Source: an uncultured Acidimicrobiaceae bacterium
Lineage (GTDB): Bacteria > Actinomycetota > Acidimicrobiia > Acidimicrobiales > UBA8592
Length of the DNA: 17,519 bases
Reading direction: 5' to 3'
Assembly: GCA_913031515.1 (NCBI GenBank)
Contig: CAJWET010000011.1
Coordinates: 1 to 17,519 of the forward strand
Every line of letters starts with the position of its first letter. Within the stretch, counting starts at the first letter, position 1. The position numbers were made by a program, and so were the translations under genes. Positions 1 to 6,099 of this stretch are shown here, one piece after another. The notes beneath the pieces are model-generated. The model was not told where the DNA came from and made no database searches. It saw only the letters and a list, made by a program, of their open reading frames with translations.

Positions 1-301
1 TATTTTAGAAAGAGACGTTGTTGCCCTTTCAGATATAAAAACCCCTCCAGACAGAGTCGAACTTGCAGAGCGGATTCTTTCGGTCCTTGCGGATTTAGAT
101 TTTCAAAGCCCGAGCTTTTGGCAAAAATATCGGTCTTTCTCTGCGACAATTGGGGGAGCGGTTCGGATTGCAACCGATAAGGGAGTTCTTTTAGGTGTGG
201 CCCAGGATGTAACCAATTCGGGTTCACTTCTGGTTTTAGATAGTGAAGGTGTAACGCATGAAGTAACCTCAGGAGACTTAGTTTCGCTTCGACCCCTATA
301 A
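1..301 (+). CDS. birA: Biotin--[acetyl-CoA-carboxylase] ligase, C-terminal part (partial)
   Basis: This is the 3' end of a gene entering from the left edge; the reading frame starts at base 2 and ends at TAA 299-301, giving about 99 residues. The visible part is the small C-terminal SH3-like domain: a helix ending in WQKYRSFSATIGGAVRI, then beta strands with GVLLGVAQDVTNSGSLLVLD and the closing GDLVSLRPL. This YRxxSATxG...VRI...GxAxDVxxxGxLxV...GDVxxLRP pattern is characteristic of BirA-type ligases, which attach biotin to the carrier lysine of acyl-CoA carboxylases via biotinyl-5'-AMP in the cytoplasm. The catalytic core with the GRGRxxR loop lies outside the window. No N-terminal DNA-binding domain can be assessed. 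The gene sits 50 bp before the LCP gene on the same strand. Recognition rests on pattern memory of the C-terminal domain only. Confidence 0.85.
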   Translation, partial: ILERDVVALSDIKTPPDRVELAERILSVLADLDFQSPSFWQKYRSFSATIGGAVRIATDKGVLLGVAQDVTNSGSLLVLDSEGVTHEVTSGDLVSLRPL

Positions 302-339
302 ACTTGCGAAGGTGCAAATAATAGACGGATAAAAGAGGC

Positions 340-345
340 TACTTT
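340..345 (+). promoter_or_regulatory. -10 box for leaderless LCP transcript
   Basis: TACTTT matches the actinobacterial -10 consensus TANNNT and ends 6 nt before the ATG at 352, which places the transcription start at or next to the A of the ATG. No Shine-Dalgarno sequence precedes this ATG. No convincing -35 box is seen. Inferred from spacing and from the same arrangement at several other gene starts in the window. Confidence 0.45.
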
Positions 346-351
346 AACGCA

Positions 352-1986
352 ATGGCCATAGCTCATCGACCACGTCCACGAAGAACTTGGATACAGAGGA
401 TCTCCGCCCTGCTTCTCGTTATCGTTTTTATCGGGTCTGCTTTATCAGCTGCCCTTTTGGCATACGCAAAAGATACCGTTAGTAGTATTCCTCGAACCGC
501 GTTCGGAAACATCTTGACGCAGGAGACTGAAGAAGGTCAGTTAGCAGCTCAAGAACCTGAAGAAAATAGTATTGGTTCTGTACCTGAAATAGACCTCAAG
601 CGGGAAACAGTGAATTTCTTTCTCATCGGAACAGATTCGATAGCAAGTCTCCCAGATGATCATCGTCTACGAAACATACGTTCATCATCCCAACTGTTAA
701 CTGACACTTTGATAGTTCTTCGGTTAGATACCGGAGAAGCTTCAGGGGAGCAATCAGACTCATCGAAAGTTTCTGTCGTCTCTATACCCAGAGATTTATG
801 GGTCCCGATTTCTGGATATGGAGGAGAGCATCAAAAAATTAATAGTCTTCTTGCCTTTACCGGACCACAGACTTTAGTCCAGACGGTTAAGGACTATTTA
901 GCGATTCCGATTCATCATGTGATCCAAGTAGACTTCAATGGATTTCTTGAACTCTTTAAAATCATTGGCGGTCTAGATCTATATATTGAGTTTCCAATTA
1001 AGGACAAAAAGGCTCACTTAAATATAGAGGAAACAGGGTGTGTCTCCTTAACGCCCGAACAGGGGCTGGGCGTAGTTCGTAGCCGAACGTTACAAGCATT
1101 CATTGAAGGAGAATGGAGAGAAGTAGATACCTTAAGTGACCTTGACCGTATGGAACGTCAGCAGGATTTTCTGATTCTTGCTCTCCAACAGGCATTTGAT
1201 TCAGGGCTCAGGGATCCAGCAAAAATTAGGAACGTGATTGAGGATGTATTCCGAGGCGGCTACCTTACTTTGGACGACCGGATGACGCCTGACGATATGA
1301 TCGGTTTAGCCGATAGGTTTCGAGGGTTCGATGCCAATGCCATCAATAAGTACACTCTTCCTACCGTCTTTGATTGGGATGGTCCATATTCGATTCTTCG
1401 GATGCTTGAGGCGGAAGCCCAAATCGTTCTTGATGTATTTCGTGGTGGTCAAACGGAAAAAAGTTTCGGAATTGTACTCCTGAACGGGACCGGAGTTACC
1501 GGAGAAGCTAGCCGCATTGCAAATGAGTTGATAGCTGCGGGATTTCGTGTCGCTGAAACTGGGAATGCCCCATCATTTGACATCGAGAGAACAACGATTT
1601 ATTTCGATGCCATACAAAAAGAATCTGCATTAATTCTCGAATCGCATTTGCTTTCTGGGGCGGACCTTTTTCAGCGAGAAGTGGAAACTGGTTTGGGTAT
1701 CGAGATGGTGTTTGGAAGAGACTATAGCGGTGTGTCTGAAAGTCCAGTTGAATCTGAATCACAAGGGGAAACAGCGCTAGGTTCAAAAGATTCCACTAAC
1801 GGAGAAATGCATTTAGGAATCGCGTCAACCACTAGTGATATGCAGACGAGGCTCATTGATTCGGTTATTCTTACAAGTATGGTCGCTGATGAGCAAAGCG
1901 CATTTGGCACATCTGCTAAAAGCGACAACCAAGAAGAAGGTATTGAAGCAGCAGTGCATAGAGCTGGAAAGATAATCGGTTGTTAG
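352..1986 (+). CDS. LCP (LytR-CpsA-Psr) family cell-wall polymer ligase with LytR_C domain
   Basis: A 544-aa membrane-anchored LCP phosphotransferase. The family moves a polyprenyl-pyrophosphate-linked glycopolymer onto peptidoglycan outside the membrane; mycobacterial Lcp1 attaches arabinogalactan. A short basic N-terminus is followed by one TM helix at about residues 17-37, so the rest lies outside. The LCP domain spans roughly 86-285: TDTL with Asp118, SIPRDLWV with Arg147/Asp148, VVRSR with Arg243/Arg245, and DLDRMERQQ at 263-271, which are the usual pyrophosphate- and metal-binding positions. A LytR_C domain follows at about 371-460 (GIVLLNGTGVTGEASRIANEL). The last 85 residues are a Ser/Glu/Gly-rich tail without recognisable domain. 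The ATG at 352 gives a sensible signal anchor and has a TANNNT box 6 nt upstream. The nearby sugar-nucleotide and glycosyltransferase genes fit a cell-wall polymer role; the actual polymer is unknown. Confidence 0.9.
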   Translation: MAIAHRPRPRRTWIQRISALLLVIVFIGSALSAALLAYAKDTVSSIPRTAFGNILTQETEEGQLAAQEPEENSIGSVPEIDLKRETVNFFLIGTDSIASLPDDHRLRNIRSSSQLLTDTLIVLRLDTGEASGEQSDSSKVSVVSIPRDLWVPISGYGGEHQKINSLLAFTGPQTLVQTVKDYLAIPIHHVIQVDFNGFLELFKIIGGLDLYIEFPIKDKKAHLNIEETGCVSLTPEQGLGVVRSRTLQAFIEGEWREVDTLSDLDRMERQQDFLILALQQAFDSGLRDPAKIRNVIEDVFRGGYLTLDDRMTPDDMIGLADRFRGFDANAINKYTLPTVFDWDGPYSILRMLEAEAQIVLDVFRGGQTEKSFGIVLLNGTGVTGEASRIANELIAAGFRVAETGNAPSFDIERTTIYFDAIQKESALILESHLLSGADLFQREVETGLGIEMVFGRDYSGVSESPVESESQGETALGSKDSTNGEMHLGIASTTSDMQTRLIDSVILTSMVADEQSAFGTSAKSDNQEEGIEAAVHRAGKIIGC

Positions 1987-1999
1987 AGGTCTTTTAGGC

Positions 2000-2028
2000 A
2001 AAAAAGTGACCATAATTTAACTTTTTTT
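2000..2028 (+). terminator. Possible intrinsic terminator after the LCP gene
   Basis: AAAAAAGT (2000-2007) and ACTTTTTT (2020-2027) form an 8-bp A/T-rich inverted repeat around a 12-nt loop, 14 nt after the LCP stop, and the 3' arm doubles as a T-run; a second T-run follows at 2033-2039. The stem has little GC, so termination would be weak; this may instead be simple AT-rich spacer. Confidence 0.3.
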
Positions 2029-2081
2029 GTAATTTTTTTAAAGATCCTTCCCCCGTGCGTCTAATTTTCGTTTCAGGCCAC

Positions 2082-2087
2082 TACCGT
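2082..2087 (+). promoter_or_regulatory. Possible -10 box for the histidine-rich protein gene
   Basis: TACCGT fits TANNNT and ends 8 nt before the ATG at 2096; no Shine-Dalgarno sequence is present. This would give a leaderless or nearly leaderless transcript. Spacing is slightly longer than at the LCP, ftsH and manB starts, so the call is weaker. Confidence 0.3.
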
Positions 2088-2095
2088 ATTGGGAC

Positions 2096-2806
2096 ATGGG
2101 TAAGGCTTCATCTGCAAAAAAAATTGCTCGGGCAGAACGTGCTGGCGCTACAACTGGACCAAGTGAACGCCGTGCAATAGGATTTCCGACTGCTGTAGGG
2201 CTGATAATTGTTTTAGGACTTGGACTCGTTATTTTTGCTCGGGCCACACGTGATGCAGAAGTGACGCCGACTCTTCAAGATCACTGGCATGCTGCTTATG
2301 GGATTTGGGATTGTGTCGCTGACTCTTTCCTTCCCGTCTTTCAAAGTGAGTATGACCCTGAAGGTATACATTCCCATCAGGATGGTTTAATCCATATCCA
2401 CCCATTTACATCTTCTGTTACAGGGAAGCAAGCGCAGTTAGGTGTGTTTCTATATGCAATGGGAGCAGAGATATCAGAGGAAGCGCTGATCCTGCCAGGA
2501 GAACAATCTTTGGAAGCTGGGGTAGATTGTGGCGGAGAAGAAGCTGTTATCCAAGTAGTGAGATGGGCGAATGCTTTTGAAGGTGGAGACCCAGCTGAAG
2601 TTGCCACTGAGAATTTGGATGAAGTCCGATTTCTGGATGATATAGAGGCATTTACTATTGCCAGAGCTCCTTTGGGGGCTGATATCCCTATGCCTGACAG
2701 GATAGAGATTCTTGAAGGTGTTACGGGTCAGTCAAGAGATGTGATAACTCGTCCTAACACTTCTGATATTCCCGGCCCACAGGACTTTGGAACTGAAGGA
2801 GAGTAG
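2096..2806 (+). CDS. Membrane-anchored histidine-rich protein of unknown function (HWHAAYG type)
   Basis: A 236-aa protein that I do not match to any characterised family, though similar HWHAAYG...GLIHIHPF proteins occur in actinobacterial genomes as hypotheticals (from memory). A Lys/Arg/Ala-rich N-terminus (MGKASSAKKIARAERA) precedes one TM helix at about 29-49, which by the positive-inside rule places the rest outside the membrane. The outer domain opens with DHWHAAYGIWDC (62-73), followed by GIHSHQDGLIHIHPF (90-104). Together these give three HxH pairs, His63/65, His92/94 and His100/102, arranged like a metal or heme site. Cys73 and Cys145 are the only cysteines and could form a disulfide. 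The C-terminal third is acidic and has no visible motif. It sits alone between the LCP and nucleotidyltransferase genes, 109 bp and 55 bp away. Coding is well supported by length and internal conservation; metal binding is inference. Confidence 0.8.
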   Translation: MGKASSAKKIARAERAGATTGPSERRAIGFPTAVGLIIVLGLGLVIFARATRDAEVTPTLQDHWHAAYGIWDCVADSFLPVFQSEYDPEGIHSHQDGLIHIHPFTSSVTGKQAQLGVFLYAMGAEISEEALILPGEQSLEAGVDCGGEEAVIQVVRWANAFEGGDPAEVATENLDEVRFLDDIEAFTIARAPLGADIPMPDRIEILEGVTGQSRDVITRPNTSDIPGPQDFGTEGE

Positions 2807-2828
2807 CCTTTCTCCTATGGGACTTGCA

Positions 2829-2834
2829 TATGAT
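2829..2834 (+). promoter_or_regulatory. Possible -10 box for the nucleotidyltransferase gene
   Basis: TATGAT is a good -10 match, 27 nt before the ATG at 2862, and would give a leader of about 20 nt that includes the G-run CGGGGG (2851-2856) acting as a Shine-Dalgarno-like site. No clear -35 is present, so co-transcription with the upstream gene is equally possible. Confidence 0.25.
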
Positions 2835-2861
2835 CCCTCTGTCTTGCTTACGGGGGCATGA

Positions 2862-3305
2862 ATGAAAAATCAGACGCTGGTTATCGTTAGTGGGTACTTC
2901 AGCCCTCTTCATTGCGGGCATTTGGATTATTTGGAAGCTGGGGCGGCTTTGGGTGACTATCTCATAGTTATCGTGAACAATGATTCCCAGCAGATACAAA
3001 AAAAGGGGAGAGTCATCATTCCTGAAACTGATAGGTTGCGACTTGTCAAAGCACTTTCAATTGTTGATGATGCCTACATAGCGATTGATGACGATGTTTC
3101 GGTTAAAGAAGCGATTGCAGCTATTGCACTTGAAAATCCAAATCACCATCTTGTATTTGCCAACGGGGGAGATCGAAATGACCCATCTGAAATTCCCGAG
3201 GCTGATGTCTGCAAAGAACATGGCATAGAGATGCTCTTCGGTGTGGGGGGTTCAACAAAGAGAGATTCAAGTACTAGAATCAACGAGGAACTAGGAATCG
3301 AATAG
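2862..3305 (+). CDS. Orphan nucleotidyltransferase (RfaE C-domain / TagD-like cytidylyl- or adenylyltransferase)
   Basis: A 147-aa single-domain nucleotidyltransferase of the HIGH superfamily. The N-terminal strand-loop GYFSPLHCGH (11-20) carries the nucleotide-binding HxGH at 17-20. VIVNND follows at 36-41, FANGGDRND at 99-107, and KRDSSTRI at 133-140 stands in for the family's second ATP/CTP-binding ISSTxI signature. Members join CTP or ATP to a phosphorylated sugar or polyol such as heptose-1-phosphate, glycerol-3-phosphate or ethanolamine phosphate, making an activated precursor in the cytoplasm. No kinase domain is fused and no heptose or glycerol partner gene is nearby, so the substrate cannot be named. 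The position between LCP and GDP-sugar genes suggests envelope polymer precursor synthesis (inference). The G-run at 2852-2856 sits 5 nt before the chosen ATG. Length is normal for the family. Confidence 0.85.
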   Translation: MKNQTLVIVSGYFSPLHCGHLDYLEAGAALGDYLIVIVNNDSQQIQKKGRVIIPETDRLRLVKALSIVDDAYIAIDDDVSVKEAIAAIALENPNHHLVFANGGDRNDPSEIPEADVCKEHGIEMLFGVGGSTKRDSSTRINEELGIE

Positions 3306-3340
3306 GCCTCGTCACAAAGTACCACCCCAATAGTTAATAC

Positions 3341-3454
3341 ATGGACCCTCGGCCGGAAGATAGGCCCACGGGTTCTTCGTTGGCCTCGCGGTCGGGGTGC
3401 TGAGCATGTACTACGCGCTGACCGGCCCATCGTATGAAGGACAACGCATACGCC
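3341..3454 (+). pseudogene. Possible frameshifted small membrane-protein ORF
   Basis: This is the only content seen in the spacer between the nucleotidyltransferase and cofE stops. From ATG 3341 the frame reads MDPRPEDRPTG and then loses sense, stopping at 3401. In the -1 frame from about 3370 it continues as FFVGLAVGVLSMYYALTG PSYEGQRIRLIG, a convincing TM helix with a charged tail. One missing G in the GGG run at 3370-3372 would explain the break. The segment is clearly richer in G and C at third positions than its neighbours. The second frame stays open to 3540, running antisense into the cofE 3' end. It could be a decayed gene, an assembly error in an intact small gene, or chance. I do not recognise a family. 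Confidence 0.3.
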
Positions 3455-4153
3455 TCATCGGAATAGGTCGTCTTTCGGATCTCGAAGAAGGTCTTCCCTT
3501 ACACTGCCTTCTCCATTCCATTCAGCATCTCCTCCTCTAATAATGGCAACGGGTATTCCCGCAGATTTTCCCATTACAAGTTCGGCGGCACTGGCAAGCT
3601 CATCGACTAGGGCGACCTCCGTTACCTGCATTTCTCGCCCTAAAGCATCTCGCTCCCCACGCAGATCCAAAATAGGCGAGATACCGGCTGAACCTATAGC
3701 GACGTCGGTTAATCCTCGTCTCCATGGTCTGCCGAACGTATCAGAAATAATGACAGCTACATCAAGGTCATATCTTCCTTTGAGGCCATCTCGTAACCGT
3801 TGAGCCGATCGGTCACTGTCTTCAGGGAGGAGGGCTGCTTGTCCTCTTTCAACATTTGAGAGGTCAATGCCAGCATTAGCGCATACGAAACCATGCTTTG
3901 TTTCGCTAATAATCAGTTCCCCTCTTCTCCTAAGGATACGAACGGACTCTTTTTCAACAAGAGGCTTATGGCTAAGAGCATCATTAGGGTCAATCTCTAC
4001 AAGTTGATTCTCTGCTTTAGAAATAATTTTTTGGGTAACCACAAGAATGTCCAGCGATTTGATTTTCCCGCAGTCTCCAAGCATGCCGATGAGGTCATCC
4101 CCCGGCTCTACTTCAGGTAGTCCTTCTATGGGGAGTATTTCAAGTCGGGTCAT
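3455..4153 (-). CDS. cofE: Coenzyme F420:L-glutamate ligase, single-domain
   Basis: CofE adds L-glutamate to F420-0 with GTP, building the poly-gamma-glutamate tail of coenzyme F420 in the cytoplasm. The 232-aa product shows the family in order: ILPIEGLPEVEPGDDL (5-20), DILVVTQKIISKAEN (35-49), HGFVCANAGIDLSNV (87-101), ISDTFGRPWRRGLTDVAIG (136-154) and LDLRGERDALGREM (162-175), ending in RDPKDDLFR. The frame is open up to 4195, but ATG 4153 is chosen: it has GGAGG 7 nt upstream (4161-4165), overlaps the cofD stop as ATGA, and yields the usual family N-terminus. Unlike mycobacterial FbiB, no C-terminal nitroreductase domain follows; the protein ends at the ligase boundary. It is the last gene of the rmd-gmd-cofD-cofE operon and is probably translationally coupled to cofD. 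Confidence 0.93.
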   Translation of the reverse strand: MTRLEILPIEGLPEVEPGDDLIGMLGDCGKIKSLDILVVTQKIISKAENQLVEIDPNDALSHKPLVEKESVRILRRRGELIISETKHGFVCANAGIDLSNVERGQAALLPEDSDRSAQRLRDGLKGRYDLDVAVIISDTFGRPWRRGLTDVAIGSAGISPILDLRGERDALGREMQVTEVALVDELASAAELVMGKSAGIPVAIIRGGDAEWNGEGSVREDLLRDPKDDLFR

Positions 4154-5112
4154 ATTAAGACCTCCGGAAAAAATAATGAAAGCAAAGCTGAACATAGTTT
4201 TGCAGATTTTTTAGGATCTGACATTACTGTATCTGTTGTTAAACACCGCATCCCTAGTTCTTCGATGTGTTTGGCATGTTGGTCATCGGCATTATCTATA
4301 ACGAAATTCGACACTATCTCACTGTAAATCCTTGCTACGCCAACTGGAGATGCCTCATGCCCTAGATCGAGAAGTAGTCGATCTGCTGGCCCTTTAAGGG
4401 CTTTCCCGTCGATGATCCCAGAGATAGCAACGGCACTTTCTCTTTTCGTTTTAAGAGCTTCCGTTATCCCTGGAATGGCGAGAATAGGACCAATCGAGAC
4501 TATCGGATTAGAAGGCGCAACAATTACGGCTGAAGCGCTCAGAATAGTGTCGATGATCTTCGGCCCTGGGAGTGCTCTATCAACTCCTTCGAAACGGACC
4601 TCGGCAACCTTGAGGTTATGCTGATGGCGAACAAAGTAATCTTGGAACTCCATTTCCCCCAAATCAGGAGTGGTGACGATTGTGGTAATTGGGTCATCAC
4701 TAGCTGGCATGATGGTTACTTCAACGTTCAACCTTGAGGTTATCTCTTCTGTAATGGTGGTTAGCGAAGCTCCTTGGAGCATGCGGTGCGTTCTGTACAT
4801 GTGTGTGCCAAGGTCTCTATCGCCTAACTGGAACCAGTCAATACCTCCATATCGTTTTAGCATCTCCATTGCCTTCCAGCTTTCGTTCTTTAACCCCCAT
4901 CCTTTTTGGCTGTCTATTTCTCCCGCAAGGGTGTAGGTCACGGTGTCTAGATCAGGGCATATGTGAAGGCCATGTAGATTTGTATCGTCGGCGACGTTTA
5001 CTATCGCGGTGATGTCCGCAGGATTCACAACTTTCATCAACCCTTCCAGAAGTTTTGCAGCCCCTACGCCACCGGAAAGGACAACTATTCTCTCACTCTG
5101 GGGTAGGTTCAC
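4150..5112 (-). CDS. cofD: 2-phospho-L-lactate (or phosphoenolpyruvyl) transferase of F420 biosynthesis
   Basis: CofD/FbiA transfers the phospholactyl or phosphoenolpyruvyl group from its GDP-activated carrier to Fo, forming F420-0 or dehydro-F420-0. The 320-aa protein has normal length. It shows LSGGVGAAKLLEGL (12-25), the NVADDTNLHGLHICPDLDTV segment (39-58) that holds the metal and substrate aspartates, WFQLGDRDLGTH (93-104) and a later VAPSNPIVSIGPILA. The start is GTG at 5112, overlapping the gmd TGA as GTGA, with AAAGGG 5 nt upstream. It overlaps cofE at its own end (ATGA). In mycobacteria the substrate is the phosphoenolpyruvyl form, which then needs a reductase; which substrate is used here cannot be read from the sequence. 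The guanylyltransferase CofC/FbiD and Fo synthase are not in this window. Confidence 0.94.
   Translation of the reverse strand: MNLPQSERIVVLSGGVGAAKLLEGLMKVVNPADITAIVNVADDTNLHGLHICPDLDTVTYTLAGEIDSQKGWGLKNESWKAMEMLKRYGGIDWFQLGDRDLGTHMYRTHRMLQGASLTTITEEITSRLNVEVTIMPASDDPITTIVTTPDLGEMEFQDYFVRHQHNLKVAEVRFEGVDRALPGPKIIDTILSASAVIVAPSNPIVSIGPILAIPGITEALKTKRESAVAISGIIDGKALKGPADRLLLDLGHEASPVGVARIYSEIVSNFVIDNADDQHAKHIEELGMRCLTTDTVMSDPKKSAKLCSALLSLFFPEVLI
4161..4165 (-). promoter_or_regulatory. Shine-Dalgarno site deciding the cofE start
   Basis: On the minus strand GGAGG lies 7 nt before ATG 4153. It supports this start over the ATG at 4195, which lies inside cofD and lacks such a site. Confidence 0.8.
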
Positions 5113-6086
5113 GCTAACCCTTTGAGCCTTCCATCGAGTAGAGCCATGTCAGCATCGACCATCATGGTAACTAGCTCCTCAAATGTTGTTCGGGGTTTCC
5201 ATTGGAGCTTCTTTGCTGCTTTCGAATAATCACCAACTAGAAGGTCGACTTCTGCTGGTCGAAAAAACTTTTCATCAACGACCACATGTTCTTCATATGA
5301 AAGTCCCAAATGGCCGAAGGCGACATCGCAGAATTCCCTAACACTGTGTGTCATCCCAGTGCAGATGACGTAATCATCAGGAGAATCTTCCTGCAGCATC
5401 ATCCACATAGCTTCAACGTAATCCCCAGCAAACCCCCAGTCTCTTTTGGCATCGAGATTCCCAAGAGCAAGTTTGTCTTCTAGTCCCAGCTTGATAGAAG
5501 CAGCTCCATAGCTTATCTTGCGCGTTACAAACTCAAGTCCACGTCGAGGGCTTTCGTGGTTGAACAAGATACCACTAGATGCATGGAGGTTGTAACTTTC
5601 TCGATAGTTCACAGTAATCCAGTGTCCATAAACTTTCGCAACCCCATAGGGGCTTCTTGGATAGAAAGGGGTGTTTTCATTCTGTGGGACTTCTGCAACC
5701 TTGCCGAACATTTCACTAGAACTTGCTTGGTAGAAACGTGTCGATGGATCAACATTTCGAATAGCATCAAGTATTCGTGTGACACTTAAAGCTGTTGTTT
5801 CTCCAGTTAGGACAGGCTGCCCGAAAGAAGTCTGAACAAAGGATTGTGCTGCCAAGTTATAAACCTCATCAGGACTATGTTGTTTAACAGCGTCAATTAA
5901 TGACATTTGATCCAGAAGGTCCCCATTAACAAATTGAATTGCCCCTTGTATATGGGCAATCCTTTCATAATTGACAGTGCTACTTCTTCGCACCATACCG
6001 ATAACATCGTATCCCTTATCCAATAGGGACTCTGCGAGATACGATCCATCCTGACCTGTGATCCCAGTAATAAGTGCGGTAGGCAT
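5109..6086 (-). CDS. gmd: GDP-mannose 4,6-dehydratase
   Basis: Gmd converts GDP-D-mannose to GDP-4-keto-6-deoxy-D-mannose with bound NADP, in the cytoplasm. The 325-aa extended SDR shows the glycine-rich ITGITGQDGSYLAE (6-19), RRSS (33-36), YNLAAQSFVQTSF (76-88), SSSEMFG (122-128) with catalytic Ser/Glu, YPRSPYGVAK (142-151) with Tyr147 and Lys151, and NHESPRRG (176-183); the Gly-Gln-Asp and Glu signatures separate it from ordinary epimerases. The frame is open to 6290, but ATG 6086 is chosen because the Rossmann strand begins immediately after it and GAGGA lies 10 nt upstream; the longer version would run through the end of rmd. It starts 13 nt after the rmd stop and overlaps cofD by 4 bp. 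Together with Rmd it should make GDP-D-rhamnose. Confidence 0.94.
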   Translation of the reverse strand: MPTALITGITGQDGSYLAESLLDKGYDVIGMVRRSSTVNYERIAHIQGAIQFVNGDLLDQMSLIDAVKQHSPDEVYNLAAQSFVQTSFGQPVLTGETTALSVTRILDAIRNVDPSTRFYQASSSEMFGKVAEVPQNENTPFYPRSPYGVAKVYGHWITVNYRESYNLHASSGILFNHESPRRGLEFVTRKISYGAASIKLGLEDKLALGNLDAKRDWGFAGDYVEAMWMMLQEDSPDDYVICTGMTHSVREFCDVAFGHLGLSYEEHVVVDEKFFRPAEVDLLVGDYSKAAKKLQWKPRTTFEELVTMMVDADMALLDGRLKGLA

Positions 6087-6099
6087 TTCTAGTTCTTCC

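Noticed and set aside
103..366. Minus-strand ORF across the birA end
   Set aside because: It is a shadow of the BirA frame, which has a recognisable domain on the plus strand.
3306..3454. tRNA or small RNA gene in the GC-richer spacer
   Set aside because: No cloverleaf, T-loop GTTCNANNC element or stable terminator hairpin could be found; the frameshifted ORF explains the composition better.
4154..4195. Longer cofE with start at 4195
   Set aside because: The extra 14 residues lie inside cofD, lack a ribosome site and precede the normal family N-terminus; GGAGG supports ATG 4153.
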